Source of the DNA: Ampelomyces quisqualis
Lineage: Eukaryota; Ascomycota; Dothideomycetes; Pleosporales; Phaeosphaeriaceae
Length of the DNA: 64,000 nt
Direction of reading: 5' to 3'
NCBI GenBank assembly: GCA_018398575.1
Contig: JAGTXZ010000018.1
Coordinates: forward strand, 2,046,001 to 2,110,000
Below are positions 42,422 through 51,113 of this stretch, piece by piece; position 1 is the stretch's first letter; every line of letters begins with the position of its first letter. Under the pieces are notes generated by a model, which was not told the origin of the DNA, ran no database searches, and saw only the letters and a program-made list of their open reading frames with translations. The position numbers were made by a program, and so were the translations under genes.

Positions 42422-43714
42422 ATGTCGGTAGCCGACGAGGACCCGCTAGTGATTGCCGCAAGTGGTGATCTCATTCTCAGTGTTGCACAGGAAGAGAATG
42501 CACAGCGATACTCGTACCGAGTGGACTCAAAGAGACTGCAGCATAATTCGCGATACTTTGAGAATCTACTTAGCGATCGCTTTCGAGAGGGGCAGCAACT
42601 ATCAGCAGCCCTGGAAGCTCTTCGGCTCAGTGGATACTCAAATATAGCGGAGGTTTCGCCAGAAGTACTTCCTCACGTATCCATTACAAATGTCGGCAGA
42701 ATAGCGATATCCAAGAGCTCTGCGTTGCGAGCTCTGCTTGCCGACTTTCTTCGCGCTATACATGGCTTCGATCTAGGCGTGCCGAACCCTCCCGTCGCAA
42801 ACCTCGCAAACCTTGCTGTCGTGGCCGACCGCTTCGATGCGGTCGCATGCCTTTCGAGTTACGTACAAAGGAGGAAATACGCGCAGGTCCTAGATGCCAA
42901 GTCCAGAGGAAAGTCGAACCCGACGTTGACAGAGGAGAGGGTTCGGCAGAAGCTCTTCGTAGGCCTACTCTTCGATCACCCAGCATGGGTGACGAAGTAT
43001 TCCAAGCATCTTATTATGCGGGACTCGGTACAATGGCAGCCTGGCGTGGAAGAAGATCACAGCAAGGCCTTGTGGTGGGACCTACCGAACGGTGTGGAGG
43101 ATGAGATGATACAGCGACGAGAGTATATACTGGAGACGGTAAATTCTCTCCAGGGGCATTTCCTCAAGCTATACACGTCAGGAGAACGACAATGCAAACT
43201 TGGGTACGATACCTCGCTACAATGCGACTCGTTCCAGCTCGGTGAGATGGTTCGATTCTTCCACAAAATCGATACCGTCAGATTGCAAGGAAAAATTTAT
43301 GACAATACAGAGCCGACATATTACTTAGGCGACGTCGACCGCCTGTTGGTGTCTTTGCGACAATGCTCTAACTATCAAGTCGATAACAACCATGCGCACT
43401 GTGGTCTGCGATCACGACTGCTACCATTGCTTGATCTGGTGCAGAATCAGCTCAGTCTCGACACTGGTAGCTTGGACATTGGCATCTGTTCGGAGTGCTG
43501 GAATCATCACCGCTCAGAATATGCCTGGTGTCTGGCTAAGAGACCGGTTCTGTGGGCGCATCCAAGGTCCTTCACCGGCAATCGGACGCTTGCGAACGGT
43601 TTTTATCGGAAAGGTCATCAGCGTTCGCCGAGTAGCTGCCTGAACAGCCATGTGGCGGTGAGGGATTTTTTCATGGCCGGGGACAAGGATTGGACGGCGA
43701 GGGACACTCTCTGA
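42422..43714 (+). CDS. BTB-like fungal protein of unknown function
   Basis: A single exon of 430 residues from the ATG at 42422, chosen for its CACCATG context; an in-frame ATG at 42374 would add 16 residues. The N-terminus (DPLVIAASGDLILSVAQEEN, then YRVDSKRLQHNSRYFENLL) has the first strands and helices of a BTB-like fold. NPPVANLANLAVVADRFDAV is the helix pair that follows. The rest (KLFVGLLFDHPAWVTKYSKH, LIMRDSVQW, LYTSGERQCKLGYD, LGEMVRFF, NHAHCGLRSRLLPLLDLVQ) is a block I recognise as recurring in uncharacterised ascomycete proteins. Conserved cysteines in the second half (QCKLG, QCDSF, HCGLR, ICSECW) might bind a metal. It is likely an intracellular adaptor; the role is unknown. Confidence 0.78.
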   Translation: MSVADEDPLVIAASGDLILSVAQEENAQRYSYRVDSKRLQHNSRYFENLLSDRFREGQQLSAALEALRLSGYSNIAEVSPEVLPHVSITNVGRIAISKSSALRALLADFLRAIHGFDLGVPNPPVANLANLAVVADRFDAVACLSSYVQRRKYAQVLDAKSRGKSNPTLTEERVRQKLFVGLLFDHPAWVTKYSKHLIMRDSVQWQPGVEEDHSKALWWDLPNGVEDEMIQRREYILETVNSLQGHFLKLYTSGERQCKLGYDTSLQCDSFQLGEMVRFFHKIDTVRLQGKIYDNTEPTYYLGDVDRLLVSLRQCSNYQVDNNHAHCGLRSRLLPLLDLVQNQLSLDTGSLDIGICSECWNHHRSEYAWCLAKRPVLWAHPRSFTGNRTLANGFYRKGHQRSPSSCLNSHVAVRDFFMAGDKDWTARDTL

Positions 43715-44590
43715 GACCAGGCTGAGGGGCACTACACACAATGTATCTACGATGAGCATCTTATAGCATCGAGGTTTAAGCTTAAGTAGACGACATTTAG
43801 GCCTGTAATTGGGCCACATTTGCCGACCAATCTCTTCAGCCCTACTGCAGCTGCGTTGCTCAGGCAACAGTACCTGATGTTAAAATGGGATCAAGTCGAA
43901 CAGTCAGGTACTTGTCAAGGCTGATGAAGTTGCAATGCTCTGCGGCTTCGCGCATTTGCGAGACTTCCTGACTTGCTGTAATCTCTACGAAGTAAGTTTA
44001 TGTAGCACAACGAGTCATGTTGGCTTTGACTTGAGAAACACTTGTCTGCTGGGAGACTACCATTATCTCAATGCGGAAGAGTTTCAAAGCCAAATAGCCG
44101 CTTACTGGAGCGCTAGAGGCGACTATGGCGTATGGCAGCGAATCGCCTGTCAAACAAAATGATGCGGCGCAGTAAATGGTCACATGCCTCAGATTTTGGG
44201 TGGGTGCACAGCCGCCGCTTGATTGGCGGGCTGCTTTGTGCCTGCTGCGCCGCAAGACCGCAATCCAACGAACGACCAGGCTGTGCTTTATACCGCCCCT
44301 GTGTTTGCTCTACAGCATAGCAACTAGGCGTACGATTTCACACGCCTCGTGATATGATAAGCCGGATGTTGTCGCCGTCAAGGCGCCTTCTAAGGCAGAA
44401 TGTAGCTCTGGGTTGCTGCAATAGCGCCACTCGAGTAGTAGATATAAAGAACATTCTTGGGCCATGGTAGAAGGTGATACACTGCTGCAACCAAGCGTAG
44501 ATTGGTCATTCAAGCTGTCACATTCCCGCTCTACTTCCATTGACCCCTCCTCTGACTTAGATAAGAGGCCCGTTCGCACCTACCTGTCCA
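43715..44590. other. Intergenic
   Basis: 876 bp with only short frames on both strands; no gene, repeat or RNA is recognised. Confidence 0.45.
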
Positions 44591-45721
44591 ATGGCTGTCT
44601 CACTTGCCAACGTACACGATCGTCAGTGTTTCTACACTGGTGACGCTTTCAGTCACTCAACACTACGTAACATCTCACACTCCGCCTCCAAATCAAGCAT
44701 GTTCGGCAGCCTTAAGAAGAAGCTCTCAAAAAGAAGCTCAAACTCACATAACGACTCTACTTGGGACACCGCACACACCGGCTCCGCTTCACCATCAGCT
44801 GCAGAATTACGGTCTGGCGGACTGGCATCACCCCAGAGCAGCAACCCGTTCACATCGTCATCACCTGCTACAAGAAGGCCCAGTAAGTGGAACGCTCACA
44901 ACGTCGCGCGTGATATGCTGACAGACACAGACCGCTCAAGCATGAATCCCTTTAGCTCTTCAAGTGAAGCCCCGCCAGCCTACACACCTGGACCAGCTCA
45001 ACCGACCGATGTTGTTGAGCCATCAGCCATCTCCGCTGCTTCAGATGCTGATCCCTATTCTTTCCTCAAGTCCTTCGACACCGTGTTCTTGATCGATGAC
45101 TCTGGATCTATGGCGGGCCGCTCATGGAGAGAGACTGGCAAAGCGCTCGAGACCATCACGCCCATTTGCACCCAGCGCGATGCAGACGGTATCGATGTCT
45201 TCTTTCTAAACCACCCAGACTCCTCGCTCTACAAGAACATCTCTACAGCTGGTACTGTTGTCGAGATCTTCCAGACCGTGCGACCCAGCGGGGCAACACC
45301 CACCGGTCAGCGCTTGAACAAGATCCTTAAGCCCTATCTTCAGCGCTACGAGAGGAATCCAGAGTCCACGAAGCCAATCAATATCATCGTCATCACCGAT
45401 GGCGAGCCATCTGACGATGTCGAGTCGCCTATCATTCAAGCGGCCAAGAAGCTAGATAAGCTCGAGGCACCCGCATGGCAGGTCGGCATTCAATTCTTCC
45501 AGGTTGGCAAGGAGCCTGGTGCGCGTGAGCACCTCAAGCAGCTTGACGACGGCTTGAAGGAGCTTGCCAATGACGACGACCTTAGAGATATTGTGGATAC
45601 TGTGCCATTCACCGGTGACGATAATGCACAGCTTACAGCAAATGGGATCCTGAAGGTGGTGCTCGGATCAATTCACAGAAGGCATGATAGAAACTCGAAG
45701 GACTTGCATCGCAAGGCATAG
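44591..45721 (+). CDS. von Willebrand factor A domain protein
   Basis: A single exon of 376 residues from the first ATG; the ATG at 44699 (MFGSLKKKLSKRSS) has a better context and would give 340 residues. A Ser/Pro-rich N-terminus carries EAPPAYTPG with a PPxY motif at 128-131. The vWA domain starts at ~163 (DTVFLIDDSGSMAGRSW) with an intact metal-ion-dependent adhesion site: DxSGS, then ATPTG and ITDGEPSDD. There is no signal peptide, so it is intracellular. Similar fungal proteins are uncharacterised; PPxY suggests contact with an Rsp5-type ubiquitin ligase. It is complete and intronless. Confidence 0.85.
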   Translation: MAVSLANVHDRQCFYTGDAFSHSTLRNISHSASKSSMFGSLKKKLSKRSSNSHNDSTWDTAHTGSASPSAAELRSGGLASPQSSNPFTSSSPATRRPSKWNAHNVARDMLTDTDRSSMNPFSSSSEAPPAYTPGPAQPTDVVEPSAISAASDADPYSFLKSFDTVFLIDDSGSMAGRSWRETGKALETITPICTQRDADGIDVFFLNHPDSSLYKNISTAGTVVEIFQTVRPSGATPTGQRLNKILKPYLQRYERNPESTKPINIIVITDGEPSDDVESPIIQAAKKLDKLEAPAWQVGIQFFQVGKEPGAREHLKQLDDGLKELANDDDLRDIVDTVPFTGDDNAQLTANGILKVVLGSIHRRHDRNSKDLHRKA

Positions 45722-47640
45722 TCCTGATGGCTACCAGTGGTGTTTGTGGGTTATGGGTCTGCCTTGTGGTAGCACGAGCCTTTAGCTCAGATCCCCAGAA
45801 CGAGTCAGGTGCATATCAAATGCAGAAGAAATTCAAAATTTCCTTAATTGGCGTAGGGGCACGGTGTAGTTGTGAGATTGGGCGGCACGAACTGATCCTT
45901 CTTTGGGCACGGCGTCACGGCTGATCATGATACCCCGAAGAACCACACGCGATTGTGATCTGGGCAGCTACTTGATTAGCATCCTTTTCATTGGATGCTT
46001 TAATTCCTTATTAGGGTTCTGACACAGACAAATAAGAACCATTACCGTCATCTCTCTCATGAAACATACGCGAGTTCCTCCTGGACCAGATATGCTGTTT
46101 CACAAGTATTTGAATCACTACAGGCTAGCGATTCCTAAAACCGTATGGAATTCCTTTCATAGCCGCGGTGAGGGGTCGTGTCGTCGCGCCAAAGGATTTC
46201 AGGTACGCTCTGATGAGCCTTACCCGGTCAAGGCAGACTTTACTGATCAACCGGTGTATGTTAGCTCTAAGCGACCACATCCACAACAGCACTTAGCAAC
46301 CAGGCGCCTGCCTCGTCGATATGATAGTCTGCAGTGGTAGTTGCACACCTTATGCGCGAGTAGAATCGTGGGCGCCGAAGATTGGATGGCCGTGTGTGCG
46401 TCAGGCATCCCAGCATCGGCTCAGGACGGCTGAAGCGGAGTCAGGATGTTTAGCGAAATGCGCTCTTACGGCATTGCGTCTGTGTACGAGGAATGGAGAA
46501 TGCGGGAGTGCGGTGTTCGCTGCACCGAGCTTGACGGGTTACGATGGGCGGTCGTGAGGTGGTGTTTCCATCTCCTTGAGTACGGCGTGTTGCGGTGGGA
46601 CTTTGGGCGCCAGAACGAGCAAAGTATCTGCGTACATCGCTTCTTGTCGAAGTCACCTTTCTTCACTGTCCGATGCGCCTTGTGTATGTTGGGCATCTGT
46701 GCCTCATGTGAGAATGGATCTACTTGCCCGAAATGTCGTTGTGGTAAGTCGGAGAGCAGATCTTCTCAGGAAGCCCTTGGATTGAGGATTATCAGTAGGC
46801 ATCAGTGCCTAATGACAATTTGGGCTCAAGAGCGTGGACATGGTGATAGGCCCGGTAATTGACGGTGCGAATTGTCGCCACGGATGTCGAAGCGAGAAAT
46901 GCTCAGGGGAGTAGATATTCCAATGCAAACGGCACGTGTTAATTTGTTCATGTTGATTTTCTCCAGCTCCTTACCATTCAATCTCATGAATTTCCTAGCC
47001 TCACCCCGGGCTGAACTGCATAGCTTTGGATATCTTTCTCTCGCTAAAGATGTGACCTCGATTTCCGACTGTGCCATAGAACGCGACATTATCAATTTAC
47101 GGCTTGTCGATTGTGTTACTCTTCCCTCTTTTGAATGCAGATTATACTCGATGCGCATGCAGTTCCCTGAGAATAAGGAGAATGTGTGCTTGAACAGCTA
47201 GTGTCCTTCTGCGAGTTGTCTTAAACATCATGTCAAGCAGGACATGATCGCTTTATCGACGCGACACAAAGCTAAGGGTCATTTCGGCTTGCCCCTATGC
47301 TGATTATGTCAGACTTTGAAGATAAATAGGTGGACAGCGGGCAATGGCATCGCGCGACATCGGCGAAGCAAATGGTCAGTCGGAGCCACGGCAGGCGACA
47401 TCGCTTTCAAGGAAGAGGCTAAATGGAAGCTGAATGATCAAGATTTGCTATGATAATGAGAAGGTTGCGGTGACACAGCCATAGAGAGAGATGGTTCGGT
47501 GGTGCTCCGCCTAAGGTGCCCGAAGTCGGAGGTCTTTGCGGCTTTCGGCGGGGTTCATAGTCGTGGGGTAGCTTTGTGATTGCCTCGAAATATTTGAGCT
47601 TCTGACATTCGTAACTTCATACAAAGTCACGCAAGCAGCA
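45722..47640. other. Gene-poor stretch, no supported gene
   Basis: About 1.9 kb. Frames up to 138 codons occur (for example 46446-46862 plus, with several cysteines near its end), but none shows a family signature, consistent splicing or a leader. The stretch just before 47641 is the promoter of the LEU2-like gene. Confidence 0.5.
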
Positions 47641-48991
47641 ATGCCTTCTCACAACATTGTAGTCCTCGCTGGTAAGTATGGTCTCCCTCAGGAATGCGCA
47701 CTAGGCTAATTACATCTAGGTGATGGCGTCGGCCCTGAGGTGACAGCACATTCGTCAACTTACATGGCATCACGCTTATACGAAGATTCAAGGTCGTCGC
47801 AGAGGCAATCAAAGTCCTCAAGATAGTCGAAAAGCACACCGACAATACCTTCAACTTTCAAGAGCATCTATTCGGAGGCGTAAGTAGCAGAGGGAGAATT
47901 GTTATATACACGCGCTGATGTCATGGCAGTGTTCGATAGACGCGCATAACAACCCTCTCACAGATGAAGCACTTGCAGCCGCAAAAGGAGCTGACGCCAT
48001 TATCCTCGGAGCTGTCGGCGGACCGGTAGGATGACTCTATACTTTACGAGACACGGCACGTGCTAATAACTGGAAAAAGAAATGGGGCACCGGGAAGGTA
48101 CGACCTGAGCAAGGCATTTTGAAACTTCGCAAAGAGCTTGGCACATTCGGCAACCTACGACCGTGCTTTTTCGCATCCGACTCGTTGGTAGACGCGTCTC
48201 CCCTCAAAGCTGAAAACGTGCGCGGCGTAAACTTCAACATAATCCGAGAACTCACCGGAGGCATATACTTTGGAGACAGGAAGGAAGATGAGGGCGATGG
48301 TAAGGCTATGGACACAGAGCCGTACAGTGTTGAGGAGATCGAGCGTGTCGTACGGTTAGCAGGTAGCCTTGCATCCGCTGAAGACCCACCGGTGCCGGTC
48401 TGGAGTTTGGACAAGGCAAACGTGCTTGCGACTTCGCGATTATGGCGGAAAACATTCGAGCGCATCATGAAGGAAGAATACCCGCACCTCAAATCTGGCA
48501 CCCACTTAATCGACTCAGCGGCTATGCTCATGATCAAGAACCCCAGAGCGCTGAACGGTGTTGTAGTCACTAGCAATTTGTTCGGTGATATCATCAGCGA
48601 CGAGGCCAGTGTTATCCCAGGCAGTCTCGGTCTGCTACCCAGTGCCAGCTTGGGTGGCATTCCAGACGGCAAGACAAAGCTGAACGGCATTTACGAGCCC
48701 ATTCACGGTAGGTCAAAATGTGTGATAATGTGTTACATTAGCTGATAGGAAACAGGTTCCGCACCAGACATTGCCGGTCAAGGCATTGTGAACCCCGTCG
48801 CGACCATCCTGTCAATAAGCATGATGTTCAAGTACTCGCTGTGTCTACCAGAGCTCGCACTGAAGATCGACGAGGCTACAAAAATCACCATCGACAAAGG
48901 CATCAGAACGGCAGATATTGGAGGCAAGTCGAAGACCGCTGAAGTCGGTGATGCCGTCGCTGCCGAACTCGAGACTTTGCTGAAGAAGTGA
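47641..48991 (+). CDS. LEU2: 3-isopropylmalate dehydrogenase (LEU2 family)
   Basis: Six exons (47641-47671, 47720-47739, 47793-47879, 47930-48025, 48080-48707, 48756-48991) give 365 residues, the usual length. The enzyme oxidises and decarboxylates 3-isopropylmalate with NAD in leucine synthesis. Seen are the start NIVVLAGDGVGPEVVAEAIK, AIILGAVGGPKWGTG, arginines of VRPEQGILKLRKEL and FGNLRPCFF, RELTGGIYFGDRKED, the substrate Lys/Asp region SLDKANVL and LIDSAAMLMI, and the signature NLFGDIISDEASVIPGSLG. Exon 2 is only 20 nt. Five introns of 48-54 nt are many for a 1.1-kb coding region. The catalytic residues are intact. Its place in a gene-sparse, pseudogene-rich stretch leaves open whether it is the primary leucine gene or a second copy. 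Confidence 0.9.
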
Positions 48992-49304
48992 AATACCCGT
49001 ATGGCAGACATTTCTTAACCAAAGTCACGATCGAGGTGTGACAAAATCGCCGTTTCAGGTAGTGTAAGCCTCCAGATAAGCCGAGTCAATGCCATGATTT
49101 GTTGCGCCTACAATCTTTATTCTTTTCAGGCTCTCAACTTTCAAGTCGCAGTATTAGTGTGCCAGAGCCACAGATGGCGATTTTCTGTAACTTTGAACAC
49201 AATCGCTGACAATTGTGATTGAGGATGGTATTGTGGGCCATGTCACCCAATACTTGTCTCGCGAACCTGCTACAATAGCTCCTCTTCATCTGACAGTGGT
49301 TTTG
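48992..49304. other. Convergent intergenic region
   Basis: 313 bp between the LEU2-like gene and the glyoxalase pseudogene. Nothing is seen. Confidence 0.45.
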
Positions 49305-49678
49305 TTCCTTGAGATGAAAAAACGTAATGCGGTTTCCAGGCGGATTAGTAACCGCCATCTCTTTACCACCGGAAACTTCATGGATGCCCTGCCTCATATA
49401 CCAATACTTCTTAGCTTGTAGCTCGACATAACACGCCGCCAAGCCCTCCATCGTCACTCGCACATTGATGCCAGGGCTACCATCTCCATGATGCTCGCTC
49501 AAATGGAGACTTGAAGTATTAGCCGACCCCTGGAAATTTGCCGATAAAGAGGCGCCTTTTCGTCGAATCTATAGTGCCAATTGATCTTGAAGACGAGGTA
49601 CTCGAGGTAGAACTCATTGTCGATGGCAATGCCGATGATACAGAGGATAAGAATGACGGATTTGAATTTGATGGCTAT
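49305..49678 (-). pseudogene. Glyoxalase/bleomycin-resistance family pseudogene
   Basis: Two adjoining frames make one family member. Upstream frame: IKFKSVILIL...FYLEYLVFKINWHYRFDEK, APLYRQISRGRLIL. Downstream frame from ~49508: HLSEHHGDGSPGINVRVTME, GLAACYVELQAKKYWYM, GKEMAVTNPPGNRITFF. This is the order of a single-domain vicinal-oxygen-chelate protein. The expected start codon at 49678-49676 reads ATA instead of ATG, and a frame change between RLIL and HLSEHH leaves a TGA. The ATG to ATA change is CpA to TpA on the plus strand, the RIP type. No intron can bridge the break. It is dead unless the assembly is wrong at both places. Confidence 0.75.
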
Positions 49679-50351
49679 GATGGTTATACTTGTGCGCTGT
49701 GAAGTTGGTTGTAGCAACTTCTTCAAAAGCGTCAAGTCGTTAAAGCGCCAAGACTTCTGGAGTGTGTGGTTGGTGAAGAAAGGAAAGAGATGGTGTAGAC
49801 GGCTATAGGATGTTATCGGTCGGAGTGGTTTGCTGGAAGCACTTGGAGTCCTGTCAAGAGAACAACCAGTGACTTCAGTAGAGAAGCTTCGCCGTACCTC
49901 AGCGCAGTCGGCAGTATTCTGATAGATGTGATTAGCCATGAGACTGCACCCTCGAATTCCTGTAATGGCATTTCATCGTAACATTTCGAAAGATACGAGT
50001 CTATTTCAGTACTCGGTTAGGTAGATCTTCTCATCTCTTGGCTATGACGACTATGCTGAGGAGACTCGATGTGTCAGAGTTGTTATTCCTTTGTCCCTGA
50101 GAGCTTTGAGAAGGTCTCGAACAAAGGTGACATGAAACCTCTTTTTGTGAAAATCAAGTCTTTTCAAAAGCCAGGTCACTCCAGACTCTCGAGGCCACGC
50201 CGGGATCCTTTGTGCCTGCCTTGTCTCAAAGAACCACAATTCACCCAGACTCCCAGGAAGGACCTTTGAGTGGGCAGGGGTCTACAACTTCCTCGGCTCA
50301 TATACCGTTACGCTGAGCGAACCCCTTGCTTATCGAACTGCGTGCTTCAAA
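49679..50351. other. Divergent upstream region
   Basis: 673 bp between the glyoxalase pseudogene (-) and the hemerythrin-like gene (+). No gene is seen. Confidence 0.45.
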
Positions 50352-51113
50352 ATGTCCGATACCTTCGCTAAAATTAATGGACTGTCCTGGGAGCAAGGCC
50401 CCTTGCAGCTCATTTACCTCACAGAATCAATACCAGCTACACCACCTCAGCAGGCTCGAGTCGTCACGGAAATAGCTATCATACAAAACTGCCTCATTCG
50501 TGCCCTGAACAGCGTCTACATCCAAGCCTCACACATCCCTCTCAATGAATACGCAAACTTCACCTCCTACTGTCTTGCCACGTACCACGGCCTCCTAGCC
50601 AACGACAGCCCCAATGAACAAACTTTTTTCAGCAAATGCGTACGGAACACTGGGCAGACGCTCTTCATGAGCGGCCATTCAGACTTTGACAATCATCTGA
50701 CCGCATGGGGAAATTGGCTTCAGAGTATAGCAAACAAGCGAAATAACTTTAGTCCAAGTATATGTCAGAGCATGATAGATGGATTTATGCCCGCACTCCA
50801 GCAGCACTTGCAAGGACTCCCCGGGGAGCTAGCACTCTCAGGACGTAGGCCTCTGCAACACCTCTTTGATATCGCCAAGGGCTGGGAAGAGCATAAAGAA
50901 AGGGTATTTGGGAGCATGAGCAAGACAGAGCTATTGCCATTGTTTTTAATGAACCATGACTCGACGTTTGGTGGAGACGGGCATGGCTTTCCGAAGACGT
51001 CAATGTTACCGGAAAAGATCTTGAGAGAAGTGTATGCGAGGAAGAACGGGGACTGGTGGAAGTTTAGCACAGTGGGATTCGATGGGAAGAAGAGGGAGGC
51101 CAAATTTCTTTGA
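50352..51113 (+). CDS. Hemerythrin-like (HHE-fold) protein with substituted metal ligands
   Basis: A single exon of 253 residues. The spacing of NCLIRALNSVYIQASHIPLN, FTSYCLATYHGLLANDSPN, EQTFFSKC and HSDFDNHLTAWGNWLQSI follows the fungal hemerythrin-like family, where helix 1 has HN.LIRGLN.IY and helix 2 has HH..EE..FFP. Here helix 1 has Gln-Asn (IIQN) in place of His-Asn, and helix 2 has NDSPNEQ where His-His and Glu-Glu are usual. The later H in the HSDFDNHL helix remains. The C-terminus (NGDWWKFSTVGFDGKKREAK) is typical of these proteins. The frame is intact, so the change is either a new function without di-iron or early decay. The family call rests on pattern only. Confidence 0.6.
   Translation: MSDTFAKINGLSWEQGPLQLIYLTESIPATPPQQARVVTEIAIIQNCLIRALNSVYIQASHIPLNEYANFTSYCLATYHGLLANDSPNEQTFFSKCVRNTGQTLFMSGHSDFDNHLTAWGNWLQSIANKRNNFSPSICQSMIDGFMPALQQHLQGLPGELALSGRRPLQHLFDIAKGWEEHKERVFGSMSKTELLPLFLMNHDSTFGGDGHGFPKTSMLPEKILREVYARKNGDWWKFSTVGFDGKKREAKFL

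Noticed and set aside
45770..45830. tRNA-like TTAGCTCAG string
   Set aside because: No matching acceptor stem, anticodon arm or T-loop GGTTCRA follows at the right distance.
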